A stretch of DNA of 64,000 nucleotides, taken from assembly GCA_963573305.1 (NCBI GenBank), contig OY754339.1, positions 13,935,941 through 13,999,940 on the forward strand, given 5' to 3'. The translations under genes were made by a program, and so were the position numbers. The notes under the pieces were generated by a model, which worked only from the letters and a program-made list of their open reading frames with translations, was not told where the DNA came from and ran no database searches. Positions 43,676-54,656 of this stretch are shown one piece after another; position 1 is the first letter of the stretch, and the number at the start of each line of letters is the position of its first letter. The stretch comes from Pyrrhosoma nymphula (taxonomy: Eukaryota; Arthropoda; Insecta; Odonata; Coenagrionidae).

Positions 43676-46595
43676 TTTAAGTACTGATATGTAAAAAAAT
43701 TAGTGATTTGTTGGTCGATCATGGTTTACTTATAGCATAAGTAGGTACTTGGTAGCAGAGATGGTATTTCGATGTGTAATCCCACATGCGAAAGGTCAAA
43801 AAATCTAATTTTATATTTACGTGGTGAGCGCTGGTATTATCCAACAATATTACGTCACCCAGTAGCATGAGTTGATCTGCGCTCTCCTGGATGACGTATA
43901 TTTTCGTGTCGATGTCTTGTGCTCAGCATTCCCATAGGTAACCGATATTGCCCAAAACTTTACTCATGGAAAATTTAATATGCACGCATCTTTCCAATAT
44001 CCTGTGAACACGTATCGATTACTGTTATAAATTGGTAGGGGAGAGGGGTTCTTGAATTCTTTCGTTGTATTTTATGGGGGAGGAGGGTCGGAAAGCGTTC
44101 AAAATTTTCTTACTTGGTGCTTAAAATTGTCTTACGTAATGTTTAAAAGGCCATCACCTATGAGTGAATATCTTGAGTGTAAGTAATTAAACAAGCCACA
44201 CCTCTGCTCCGAATTCCCTGCCCTTTTCATTGAAGTGTATGTTAAGAAAATGGAGCAAGAGAAACCTCGTTATATTGATTTTTGCTGTTTTTACTACTTT
44301 ACTTGTCCCTTTTTGGAGACACTGCTTGCATTTGTGTCAAATTTCGACTTTACACCTCACCCAAAAGTTCCTTAAACATAATTCTGCCAATGATGAGAAA
44401 TGAAAACAAAGAAATAAAGAAATATTTGCTTCATATATTAGAAACTTATTCAATATATCAGAGTATTCTCTACCTTGGCCTTATTAATTAACGTGATTAA
44501 GTAATATGTTTTCCTTTTCAACAATTTAACTGTGAGAATCTTTCCAGTTTAATAACGTAAATATTCACGTTTCCTAGAATAGTCTACTCTCGAATTCTAG
44601 CTTGTGAAGATAAGCTGGTATAGAATTAAATTACTGCTCTTGCTCTAGTGGTTTTAAACTGGTAAATGAAAGGTTCTGTAACATTTATTCGTTTGAAACT
44701 CCTTCACTCTTCCTTATCATTTTTGCAGGATTTGGTTGAGAGTTTTACAGATAGGCATTATTTCGTAAATTTTTTTGAGGCAAGAAATGAAATTTTCCAT
44801 AAATGGTAGTTAATGGATCAGTTTATTGCGTATAATTGAATAAGTTTACTTACTTTAATTTATTGAAATGCTGAAAAATACCATTTATTGAGAATAATTA
44901 AAAAAAAAGAAACTTTAAGAGATAAATTTTGGGAATTTATCCAGTGTATTAATAATCCTTGGCTAAAGTTGCATATTTAACAAATTAATAAATGTATACG
45001 TTCAGGGCGACAACTATGTTCTGTTTGAACTCTGAATGCTGCCAGGAACACACAAAATCACAAGGTAGTTGCTATGTGTGTTATATATATTATGGCGTCG
45101 ATTAGATCAGATTCAAAGGCTTGGTAATGTTCAATTAACCTGAACACACAAATAAGCCTGTCGCCAAAAAGAGTTGATGAAATATTTTCCGCAATAAAAA
45201 AGCAAATATTGGGATGATCTCTATTTCAATATTGACGAGTGAAATAGATTCACAGAAACTGCGGATAACATTTTTTAATGAGATTCAAATTAGCATTAAT
45301 AATTTGAAAGGCAGTGTGGGAGAGACATAAATATCCCAAAACATTTTTTTTAAACTTTCGGTGTGCTATTATTGATTTATAAATTCAATATCACAAACGA
45401 TTTTTTATCATGAATTTTTTTATGAGGTCAAAAAACCTCGTGTTTACTATCCTTTGCGGAAAGCAAGGCAGATTACAACTTCCTGAATAGTATTCCAATT
45501 GGCATTGCATATTAAGATGTGATTTATTTTATTACTCTCATTTCGACCATTGTTGGTGCTTAGACTGCATGTTATCTTGCGCGTTTCCTTGCGAGAGCGT
45601 GTGCTTGTTCCAGGGAAATATTTCGAACACCCATTGATGATGCCACTCATTCCTCCACCCCCTCCCCCTCTCCTCACTAACGACCGTAAAACAACTCTCT
45701 CATAAAGCGTATTCGTCCGCACGCCGTCTTTCATTTGTTCTCTCTGCTTTCATGAACACCAGATCCCGTGAATGCGATCTTTCACCTCTCGAACCATTAT
45801 TGCTATGCGTTTTTAATAATAAAACTTTACTGGGCGAAAGATGTTCTCGTTAATTTTCTTACTTTTACCCAATATTATTTCTTCCTCCCACGTGGTCTTA
45901 CAACTATTTCTTTCTCAGGCGAGCGTTGACGTTTTATTTTCGGGATCGTCGTCGTTGCTTCCTATGCCCTTATCCTTATTGCGCAACAGTACGTATATTC
46001 TCCTCCTTTCGTCTTCTGCCCTTCACTGTCTTCACAGATGGATAGATCCCCTGTCTCTTTGGTGGTTCTTTCAGTTGCTAGTCATCCATTAAAATTCGAA
46101 TTAGTTTACATTTTTAAACTAAAATTTAATCCGAGAGTGAATATCTTTTTCAAAGCTTCTGGTCCAAAAAACTGACCGCAGAACTGATATTGAGGAAATA
46201 TTTGAACACTCAGCTGAAAGCTTCATCCGTTATTGTTTAACTTAAGACAAAAATCATCGAAAAAATGACGTCCATCTGGCCGATGAGTTTCGGACTCGGG
46301 AATGAAGGCTTAGTTCTAGAGTAGGTTTGTATTCGCTGTTATATGTTCCTAGTGAGATAGATTCTCAATTTTTGGACCTCTAAATCTTAGTATTATATTC
46401 TTAATATTTCTAAGAATGGATATGATGCGCTCCTATATGAAAGTGGAAAAAAGTGAAAAAAAGTTAGATATCAAACCTACGAGTTTAGTATTGCACTATT
46501 GTATGGTTCGCGTGAGTTATAGAACTGTCAGCTAAAGGAAAAACTATATCACCGGTAGCGCTGGGGTCAAGTCTACGTCATCTGATCTCAGGCAG
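43676..46595. other. unannotated AT-rich stretch
   Basis: About 2.9 kb in which I see no repeat end, RNA or convincing coding sequence. Frames of 69-95 codons are present (for example 45447-45734 minus) but unrecognised. Confidence 0.4.
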
Positions 46596-46599
46596 TGGC

Positions 46600-46930
46600 A
46601 TCAGATCCCTCCTGTGTGGATACTCATGTCTCGCGACTCGGTCAGGTGTGGTCGCCTTATTTCACTCGTTCTAACGGTGTACAAACTCTCCGGTGCTGTT
46701 TTCGGGCTTGCGGAATTCTGAAGAACGATGCTCATCAAGAAACAGGGAGTATACTTTTTCAATTTCTTCAATCATCACCTCAGTCTTCTTAATATTTAGT
46801 GTTACCGAACCTGAAGTGGTAACATGTTGAATGGCGTAACGGAATGACGTATATTAAGGTGTTGTAGTAAGTAAAACTATGACATCATCAGACATATCAA
46901 CATCTTCTTTTTCACATCATATTGGAAAAT
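46600..46930 (-). pseudogene. LINE reverse transcriptase fragment (palm)
   Basis: Minus strand: DVDMSDDVIVLLTTTP, a stop, then TLNIKKTEVMIEEIEKVYSL. The first block aligns with the RT active-site motif 'D-L-x-(Y/F)-A-D-D-V-x-L-L', here MSDD in place of YADD, with both catalytic aspartates kept. The second matches the 'LxINxKKTEVM' block that follows about 30-40 residues later. The order fits an R1/RTE-like RT, but the frame has a stop and no further RT blocks follow. Confidence 0.55.
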
Positions 46931-47204
46931 TTCTTTTGTCTCCTTATCTTTGAATGGAGATGAACTTACAATTATCATTTGATCTAGCAAGTCAATGGGG
47001 ATTCCATTAAGGGATTGATAATTTGTGCCACGGATTCTGGTAGTTCATTTTGTTCGCAGCTGTTATCGAGAGCAAAGTCTTCGCACTGTCCGCCAGCTAT
47101 AAAAACATTATTCCTGAAAAATACCAGAGAAAGCCAAAAAAGAACATATTAAATCACAGCATAATAGCATCAAATGTGAAAATAAGGTCCTCGATAGCGA
47201 GTTC

Positions 47205-47600
47205 TTCGTCAGTCTCTTCTTTTTTTCCTCATCATCAGATCCCTTCTATTACTGAACGCTGACTTCGCAAGCGCTATTCTCCTCCTAATGTCTTTGCCAC
47301 TATGCCCATTTTCTTCTAGCGTACCGTTGAAGTAGGTACTAATTGCTCCAATTTTTGTACTTCTACTCTTTTGACCAGCCTCCCTTTCTTTGTCCAAAAG
47401 AATCTCATTACTTCTGTTTATTTATTATTTATATCATTCCGAATTTTTCGCTCTGGTCTTCTAATGCGTCTACTAAATATTGCAATCCCTTCGATGACCA
47501 TCTAACCAACGCCTGGTCCTCCGCGAATGTTACAAAGTTTTTAAGCTGGCTTCCTACTTTGGTTCTTAAGTATTCTATGCGGTAGAAGAAATATTTCCCT
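47205..47600 (-). pseudogene. LINE reverse transcriptase fragment (palm to thumb)
   Basis: Minus strand from about 47585: EYLRTKVGSQLKNFVTFAED with QALVRWSSKGLQYLVDALED, where FAEDQ stands in for the catalytic FADDQ, then QSEKFGMI, a stop, and a degraded KKxKVM block. The clean frame 47397-47209 follows, with LEENGHSGKDIRRRIALAKS and AFSNRRDLMMRKKRR. This is the normal order RT active site, 'G-M-x-I-N', 'L-G-x-L-x-x-x-N-G-x-x-x-x-(D/E)-I-x-x-R-I-x-x-A-(K/R)-x-A-F'. The Asp-to-Glu change and stops show it is dead. Confidence 0.75.
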
Positions 47601-47689
47601 ATCCTCATGGTGTCATAAAAGGAAGCAAACGAGTTGATAAGGAATTCGGATGTCTGGCGCCTAACTCTGCGAGCTCAAATGTCGGTCGG

Positions 47690-47715
47690 AAGGGGATTGG
47701 GGGGGGGGGGGGGGT
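47690..47715. repeat. poly-G tract
   Basis: A near-continuous G tract of about 17 bases (from about 47699) preceded by GGGGATT. Such homopolymers are prone to sequencing and assembly length errors. Confidence 0.7.
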
Positions 47716-48159
47716 GCGATGGCATCACAGCAAAGTACCTACGAGGAGAGATTCTCTAGTGTCCCAAATCTAGGTCGTTAACGTTCTAGCCGCCGGCCGC
47801 GCTCGCAGTCTTTCTTCTTCTTCTTTTGGTGAGAGGCGAGTGCCCTTCCGTCCTGTACCTCGACTCCATTCTGATTGTCCATTGATCCTCGTGCATTGAA
47901 TCCAAAATCATGTTTCTTGATTGATAAAAATAGCCAACCGTGTAATTTTCTTTACCTTCGAACCAAGATTCAATTTAAACCCGTCATCCTGAAGATGAAG
48001 TATTAACATTGAAACCAGGGTCGAAAGTAAATTTTACGCTGTGGGAAGTTGAACAGTTTGTGATTTTGTCATCGTGTATAACGATAAAAGTTGTTGTTTC
48101 AGGCTTGATTTGGTGGAATAACATCATGAAAGAAATAGACTGGCAATTTTCCACAAGAA

Positions 48160-48212
48160 TAAAGTTTTAGTCGACCGGTTTCGGTGTACAACACCATCAT
48201 CAGGTGAAAAAT
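48160..48212 (-). ncRNA. candidate hammerhead ribozyme, mirror copy
   Basis: Minus-strand partner of the previous entry: CTGATGA at 48197-48203, the same five-pair stem II, GAAA at 48179-48182, CCGG at 48175-48178 and TC at 48173-48174, with cleavage before 48172. The core is identical; stem I is slightly different after the first pair (GAC in place of GAG). Confidence 0.5.
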
Positions 48213-48472
48213 TATATCTCAGACAACCGTATATATACAAAATTGCAATGAAGAGAGGAAAAGGTTGAGAGGGGGTGGGGTTGGAGAGAACAAGGATTGG
48301 GAATTGAGAGGAGGGTGAAAGGTGGGGGGGGGGGGGGTTGTTAAAGGCTAAAACACGCGTAACACCTTTCACCCTCCTCTCAATTCCCAATCCTTGTTCT
48401 CTCCAACCCCACCCCCTCTCAACCTTTTCCTCTCTTCATTGCAATTTTGTATATGTACAGATGTCTGAGATA

Positions 48473-48530
48473 TAATTTCACCTGATGATGGTGTTGTACA
48501 CCGAAACCGGTCGAGTAAAACTTTATTCTT
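48473..48530 (+). ncRNA. candidate hammerhead ribozyme (type I, Penelope-like)
   Basis: All core boxes are intact: CTGATGA at 48482-48488, an extra T at 48489, stem II GGTGT/ACACC (48490-48494 with 48498-48502, five pairs, loop TGT), GAAA at 48503-48506, palindromic CCGG at 48507-48510 between A and T, and TC at 48511-48512. Cleavage would fall after 48512. Stem I begins with a C-G pair and regains pairing as TTT/AAA after internal mismatches. The one-base stem III with a self-complementary CCGG loop fits known Penelope hammerheads, which are thought to act as dimers. Activity is inferred, not shown. Confidence 0.55.
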
Positions 48531-48579
48531 GTGGAAAATTGACAGTCTATTTCTTTCATCGTATTAACTTCCACTCAGT

Positions 48580-49339
48580 TTTGCGAGAATTCTCGGATTA
48601 CATCGTTTAATGAATATTATTATTTTACTGGTGATGTCTCTTCCTTTACCTCGGGCCCGCATTATAGGAATGCTACCTTGGATGACGGTTCATCTCACGT
48701 TAAATAATTATTGTAAATTATCACTGAACCAGATTCTAACGTTTTATTCACGAGCACATTATAACACTGGTAAATTGCAAATGAAACTTAGTTCTCTCCA
48801 GATCCATCTCTCTACCTAATAAAATCAACATTCTTCCAATTGTTCAGAGATTAGTGTGGCCAATAAATCGTTTTTTTTAAGAGAAGATAGGTATTCAAAG
48901 CATTAAAAAATTAGTAGTTCTCTTTTGAGACTATATTTCATCAGTGGGTTTGTTTATTTCTTGATTAGTTCTTCCTGTAATTTATGTTGGGTATTGTTGT
49001 AGTCCTGAAGAAGCATATGCATAGTTGCGGAACAATTGCGATGAGATGATAGCGATCTATCAATTCTCAAGAATAATCTTCTCACGGAGAAAACAATTAT
49101 TTATTTGTAAAATGAGTTCGAGATGACGTCTGGATATTAAAAAGGGAATGAAACTGTACTTACGACATTTCTATGGCAGCCGAAATCATATTCCAAATCG
49201 ATAACTCCATTATTGCAGACTGCATTTGAAATTCGATGAAATTGTGTTGCACTGAAGAATCACAGAAACGGAAAGGGATGGAACGGTCGAAATTCCACTC
49301 GACTCCCGAGTGAACGGTGACGAGGGAATTTCAATCGGA
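48580..49339. other. unannotated AT-rich stretch
   Basis: Nothing is recognised. One 69-codon frame (48610-48819) has no motif. Confidence 0.4.
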
Positions 49340-49830
49340 GGGAATTGGGACGGGATCCCCTTGGCGTGCACACATACCTACGGGAAGAGCGACGCTCAAT
49401 TCACTCGGTGAGAGCGCATTCGCAAAATGCCTGCTCGCATGCTCCCTCGCTCCCATTGAAACCCGACCCCTTGGCTAATCGCATTCATGCGGCTCGTGCA
49501 GGCAAGAGCGCCCTCTGCTGTTTATGTGAGTCGGCAAATCTCTTGGATTTATCTACCCCCTCCCTCCCATTACCCATCCGCCCCAAGCAATTATATACGG
49601 GTGTACATCTCGAGGGCAAAAGGAATATACCTAGGCGGACTTCGCATCGTCTCGGCCGATCGCACGTGCGCCCCTGTGGCGGGGCTAAGTTGCCCTCCAC
49701 GCCCCTCCCCCGCCCCCTTGTGCTCCCCTATGTCCCCCATGTACCCTCCCGGAGGATCTTGTGCACGAGAGACTGTCCCCTTCGTGACATAGAAGGGTGA
49801 ACATAAGGGGGGGAAGGGAGTGTTACAATT
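49340..49830. repeat. GC-rich island
   Basis: CpG-rich then C-rich sequence. A 151-codon frame at 49345-49800 and overlapping frames on both strands are Pro/Leu/Arg-rich and mutually exclusive. I see no domain and do not call a gene. Confidence 0.4.
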
Positions 49831-49855
49831 TGCAGCTTCCCTGACGCAATTCTTA

Positions 49856-50577
49856 GGGCTGTATTTATAGTCGTTACCTATCAGTCCCCTTATCCATCCC
49901 CTACCCAGTAGGCCCTTTGAATTGTGCGTTCTATAGTCCAAATTAAGGGAGCTGCTAGGTAGGGGCTGGTTGGGAGTTAGATCTGGTAACTAAGGGCTAC
50001 AAACGGCGGGAAATGGAATTCGCAGCTCAAATGTTTCAGTGGTGACGCTCGTGATCAACATGGATACGGATAAATGAAGAGACGCAGCATGAAAACTGTT
50101 AAGATGGCCGCTCGACGTGCAAACAGCTTCAACGGTGTGGATAAGAAGATTTTGTGTGACCTGGTGTAGAAGCATAAAGATATAGTGGAAAGTAAGAAAA
50201 AGGACGCAGTTTCCTGCCACAAGAAGAAGAAATTGTGGGCAAAAATATGCTGCGAGTGTATATGAACATCCTTGGAATGAGTCTGGCGACACATCAGATA
50301 TTTATCGATTAAGAGCAAATATTACCGTTGTTTTATTAGCACCAAATCTTCGAAATTATTAATTTAAGGCTATGCACGTTCATTAGAGTCAGTTCAGTTA
50401 TATCTGTCGTGTTATTTTTTCGATAAGGGGGCCCCTGGTGGAGCATGCATCTCCTGCCAGAATTAGGAGAGGCTAAGGAGGCTGCTGGGGGTGGAAATTT
50501 GACTATAAATACCGTTTTTGACGTAGGGGCCTGCTAGGAGCTGTTGGACTGCTGGGTGACGACTATTAATTCGGCCC
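49856..50577. mobile_element. PIF/Harbinger-like MITE with TTA target-site duplication
   Basis: The left end GGGCTGTATTTATAGTCGTT and the inverted right end GGGCCGAATTAATAGTCGTC agree at most positions, and the match continues through ACC(T/C)A(T/G)CAGTCC, giving about 35 bp of imperfect terminal inverted repeat. A second, subterminal inverted block (CTATAGTCCAAATT on the left; TATAGTCAAATTTCC inverted on the right) extends the similarity. TTA occurs immediately outside both ends (49853-49855 and 50578-50580), matching the three-base TWA duplication of PIF/Harbinger. There is no transposase or Myb-like frame inside 722 bp, so it is non-autonomous. Confidence 0.7.
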
Positions 50578-50584
50578 TTAGACT

Positions 50585-52125
50585 CCGAATAACAGTAGGT
50601 CAAGGCGAATAGCGATGTGATGAGTGCTACGGTGACGGTAGTTTCACGGGGATTTAATTCTCTATTCACCCACCCTGAAGAGGAGAAATCGTAAAACAGG
50701 GATCTCATGACCACGTAAATGTTATGAATTTAAATACTGAATCTATAAATTTAATATGTACTTTCATTAGTGTAAATAAACATATTTGACTTAACTCGAG
50801 GGATGAAAGCAACCAAGACTCGAGAGCGTGGGGTTATTGGACTGTGTAACGTCAGACCACGTGACTTACCGAAGGGATTTAATTTTAAAATATGTACCCT
50901 CAAGGGGATAAGTGACTGTTGGAGATAGGCGCACCACTGCACTGTAAGTTAAAGGTTTAAGGAACGGTGTTATCACATATCTCCCATAAATGTGATGGTT
51001 GGGATATCGATCTCTCGGAAGTAACTGATCGTCAACCATACAGCTCGGTTAGCATTTTTGAATCTGTCCTAATCGAAACCCTTTTTGCTGTTCTTCAGAG
51101 TTCAAGAATAGCGTCATGAAAGCTGCAAAATTGTAACAAGGTGGTGGTTAGGGTGTTGAGGGGGGAGGGCAGTGGCCAATACAATTTGACGGTCGCTCTG
51201 CGTTTAACCTATCATGGGCCAGCGTAAGCATACGACAACGGTTGAAGGCCAATGTTTAAGCATTTTTTTCAGCAAAAATAAAAGATATTTTACCAACATG
51301 TAGGCAAATTTTAATTTAAACACCAATAAGTGAGTCAAAATAAATAATCGAATGAGTCAAAAAAGCAAAATACCAATTAGTACCGATTGTAAGTTATGTC
51401 TTTAAATTTTTTTTTCTAGAGAACGGTGTTATATTCCACATTTCAAAGAAAAAGAAACAATTATTGACATTATAGTGCAACGTATGGTAAAGAACTAGAT
51501 ATTGTCACCAATAATAACGAAAAATAAAAAAAAAGAAATAAGTAAATAGATTTATAAAACTTCTCCCTGTACAAAGCCATTTGAGCAAAAAAGGAACAAT
51601 ACTTTTCTTTCGATTGTACACTTAAAATACGAATTAATTCTTACAGCGTTAATAAAACATATTGCAATATGGAACAAATTACATAATAAATGAAAGGTAC
51701 GACAAACATAGGAATATGGCATTATTAATACAGCATAAAATTAGAAAAATTATCCTTGAAGTTTTGGAAAGTGTTTAGTTTTTTTTAATTTCAGGTGCTA
51801 ATGAGTTCCGCAAGAATGTAGATTGGACAACAAAAGATTTATTAGAAGTTGTAGCGCGATGAGCAGGGCAGTACAACAATGATGATTTACTCCTTGTATA
51901 TATATAAAAATAGAGAGAAAGAGAGGGATAATGAAATTATTTTGTCAATTATCTTATAGCAACAACGTGAAAATAGTGACCAAAATAAAAATAGTAAAAA
52001 TCTCTTTCCCATCCATACATTCATGTACCCGTTCCATTTTAAACTGAAACATTTAAAGATTTTGTGGCCAAATGAATTCATTCGCTGTTGGGTTTAGCGA
52101 ATATCACGCCAGCCACATTGCGGGG
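50585..52125. other. unannotated stretch
   Basis: AT-rich. Frames of 62-83 codons extend in and around it without motifs I know. A short (TA)n/(GA)n tract lies near 51896-51925. Confidence 0.4.
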
Positions 52126-52129
52126 GCGA

Positions 52130-52280
52130 TGTATGTCCTCGCACGACCAAAATTCCAACCCCACATCCTGCCCCCTGGCCCCTTCCACCCCCGAGGCACA
52201 CCCACCCACGGGAACCGGGGGGCAGGCCTCGCCCCGCCAGAGGATCCGCTTTCACAAGAGCCTTTCTCCCTCTCTCGTGC
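52130..52280. repeat. C-rich GC island
   Basis: Short block of CCCCTGGCCCC-type sequence. Frames on both strands run through it with mirrored low-complexity composition. Confidence 0.45.
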
Positions 52281-52756
52281 AAAGTAGCAATCGCACTCTG
52301 TACGTCGGAATCTAAGGAATGACTTGCAGACTCCTTCCTGCGTACTTTGAGATTAACTACAAAGTCATACCTTTCCTAACAATTTTTTGACACTTAAACT
52401 TACCAGAATGGGCAAATGATGGGTTAAATAGCATGTTCTAAACAAATTTTTAATTTCACGGAAAATCCTCTTCAAAAAGCACATTTTCTCAGGGAATTGA
52501 GCGGTAGTAAGGTTTAGGCACCTAGATTCGTGGAATGATCTACGTTTGTTTTGTCTTTAATTTGTTTTCTATAACTAGGGCAAGTGGAAGCAGTAATTAC
52601 TTATGAACAACCACATACACTCGGGTATAAATTGCAAAATATCCACCTTTTTCCGAAAATGAAAACCTATCTTTGACTTATACTTGAGTCACTAAATAAG
52701 GTGACTTTTTTAGAGTCAATATTTCTGCTTATCTGCTGCAAAAAAACCATATGCAC

Positions 52757-52907
52757 CTTGGAGAAAAGAATAAAGGCTTTGCACAATTCCTGTCCTGATG
52801 GTGAAACAGAGTCCTGATGATGCTGCAGTGCAGTGAAACATGTCGGTTCGACAAATTAAAATGTCTCCAGAGGAATTGTGCAAAGCAATTATTCATTCTC
52901 CTGCAAT
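52757..52907. mobile_element. Penelope-like inverted repeat with a complete hammerhead core
   Basis: Arms of about 35 bp (52757-52792 and 52872-52907) are inverted copies: AGGAATTGTGCAAAG followed by 'attatTCattctcc'-like sequence. Between them is an intact plus-strand hammerhead core. Just upstream, CTGATG-GT-GAAAC-AGA-GTC (52795-52813) looks like a second core that has lost stem II, so there may have been a tandem pair. No coding sequence is present. Confidence 0.5.
52805..52855 (+). ncRNA. candidate hammerhead ribozyme, best stem I in window
   Basis: CTGATGA at 52814-52820, an extra T, stem II GCTGC/GCAGT (52822-52826 with 52830-52834, five pairs including one G-U, loop AGT), GAAA at 52835-52838, palindromic CATG at 52839-52842, and TC at 52843-52844. 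Cleavage would be after 52844. Stem I is continuous for five pairs: GAGTC (52809-52813) with GGTTC (52845-52849), two of them G-U. All invariant residues are present. Confidence 0.55.
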
Positions 52908-53004
52908 GGAATTCCACAAAGTATCGGTTGCCAACAATACCTTCATATGTACCTTATTACTCATGGTATGAAAGTTAGATACATTTTTACCACAGCTCAC
53001 ATGT

Positions 53005-53097
53005 AGTTTTATTTATGACGACCATGGTTTCGTTACAGATTAACATCTTCAGGTGAAGATGTTCTGTAACGAAACCCCGGACAAGAAAAATAAAACT
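53005..53097. mobile_element. Penelope-like palindrome with abutting hammerhead cores
   Basis: Two inverted arms meet at 53052/53053. The minus-strand arm has an intact core and the plus-strand arm a decayed one (GTGAAGA at 53053-53059, GAAA at 53071-53074, CCCCGG then AC). Both then run into 'AAATAAAACT'. The two CTGANGA boxes touch, so the arms are joined exactly at the 5' edge of the cores. Confidence 0.55.
53008..53058 (-). ncRNA. candidate hammerhead ribozyme
   Basis: Minus strand: CTGAAGA (53046-53052, allowed at N7), an extra T, stem II GTTA/TAAC (53041-53044 with 53032-53035, four pairs, loop ATCTG), GAAA (53028-53031), palindromic CCATGG (53022-53027) and TC (53020-53021). Stem I is short (C-G, A-T, then mismatch), because the mirror arm begins at once, so activity is less likely than for the 48.5 and 52.8 kb cores. 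Confidence 0.45.
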
Positions 53098-53519
53098 CGC
53101 TGGAAAAAGCAGTGCTGAAAATTAATCTAACTTTCCTACTTTGTGAGGCTTCCACAAAGTTACGTGCGAAACCGTTTCTTATTAGTCATTAGTCACGGAG
53201 AATATTTGCCGAGAAATGAATTGGAGTTGTGTTCTAAGTTTCGTATTAGGACCTATTAGGACCAAACACACTCGGAACTTCCGCTTCGTGACATTAATAC
53301 ATTTCAAAATCTAAGTTTTTTTGTACAAATACTGCATAGCCAATACTAAGTGAGGTGATTCGCCAATTTTTTTCACCTCCAATTATACTGGAGTTACGAG
53401 TTTTTGGCTCGAAAAGGAGACTACGACTTATATTCGAATCGACTTATACTCGAAGATATACGATGTACTATACAAGGGAAAAGGTTGCATTCAGTAATGG
53501 TTCGGACTCGCGAGGGTGT

Positions 53520-53770
53520 AGGTCCCTCCTCGTTAATCACCGTGGAAGTGGGGGGGGGGCTTTATCGGCGAGAGCGGCCGAACCACACTCTCTCTCTCTC
53601 TCGTACGCGAATATCCATTCCTCTTCCTCGCTCGCTCCTGACCCCCCCCCCCTCTGCACCCCCCGCCACGATAAGCCTTAAACATTCTCTCCCCTCCCCT
53701 ACCCAACATCTGCCCTCCTCTACCCCCACCCCCTCGTGCTCCCACCCGTGGCCCCAATGAAATTAGGATC
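53520..53770. repeat. C-rich, strand-skewed island
   Basis: G run (53549-53558), (CT)n tract (53588-53602), a run of about 11 Cs starting at 53642 and further C-rich sequence. Frames up to 118 codons on both strands are low-complexity. Confidence 0.45.
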
Positions 53771-54656
53771 ACTATAATTTAATAATCGGATTTAAATGAT
53801 TTGAAATATTTAGGAATGCAGTTATTATTACTCAACCACCAAATTTCAGAGTTAATTATCGATTTTTTACGGGAAATACCTTATAAGTCGGCGCGGAGCT
53901 ATTACCATACGCCCACTCCACGAAACGTATTTCAATTGGCTGGCGCCATCGTGACGTGGAAAGTTCATGACAACCGCAGCAAGATGTAGTGAACGATCGG
54001 GATTGAGAATGCTGTTCACATATTCTATGCTTGCTTTCCTCTAATGGAATATGATTCTTTCATGCAGCGATATATCAATGCCATATCCATTCTGGGTTGT
54101 TATAAACCACAAAACAATGTTTCTCGAATGTTTTATACCTTGTAGATGAACAACTCAGCGCACAACAGAACACATACCTTTTTCTCTCACTCATTTGAAC
54201 GCACGCAGCCACTTTAAACTCTATTATCTAACACCACCAATGCATTCCCAGGGCAAGCAATCTCGATATTGTAAAAAATACTTGCTGCGTCATCATCATG
54301 GCGTCGGCTGAGAAATACGTTTTCGGCGCTGTATTCAAATCGAAATTTAAAACGGCGTTAGGATCGAAATTATTTGTTTATCGTGGGCAACACTCAGAAA
54401 GTGATCTTCATTACTCGCAAATATTATAAATAAAGCCTAAAGGTAAGTAGTGTGATCCCTTTTATTGCTGTCTTTGCCTCACCTTGCACCATTTGTCTTC
54501 TCCTTCATCGGAGATGAATGAATTGGATAGATGAATAATTTTTTTTTTATGTGGGTTGAGGTGGAGACTCTGAACGACTCCCTCTTCCACTTAACCCATA
54601 GTCACATGTAGCAGAATGATGCAACAATACTCATAGACCATGAAATACGGGCATCA
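53771..54656. other. unannotated AT-rich stretch
   Basis: Nothing recognised except a poly-T tract (54539-54548). Confidence 0.4.

Larger units (their letters stand above)
48126..48559. mobile_element. Penelope-like element pair, 434-bp near-perfect palindrome
   Basis: Left arm 48126-48324 and right arm 48363-48559 are inverted copies of about 198 bp with few differences, separated by 38 bp that includes a run of about 14 Gs. Each arm carries a complete hammerhead core close to its outer end, followed after the predicted cleavage site by 'a(c/g)taaaactttattcttgtgg' and 'gaaagaaatagac'-type sequence. The inner parts (purine-rich, 48262-48324) are also matched. No reverse transcriptase or GIY-YIG coding sequence is present, so this is a non-autonomous or terminal remnant. 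High arm identity suggests it is recent or maintained by gene conversion. Confidence 0.6.

Noticed and set aside
49345..49800. 151-codon frame in a CpG-rich island
   Set aside because: Overlapped by other frames on both strands with the same compositional bias; no recognisable domain.
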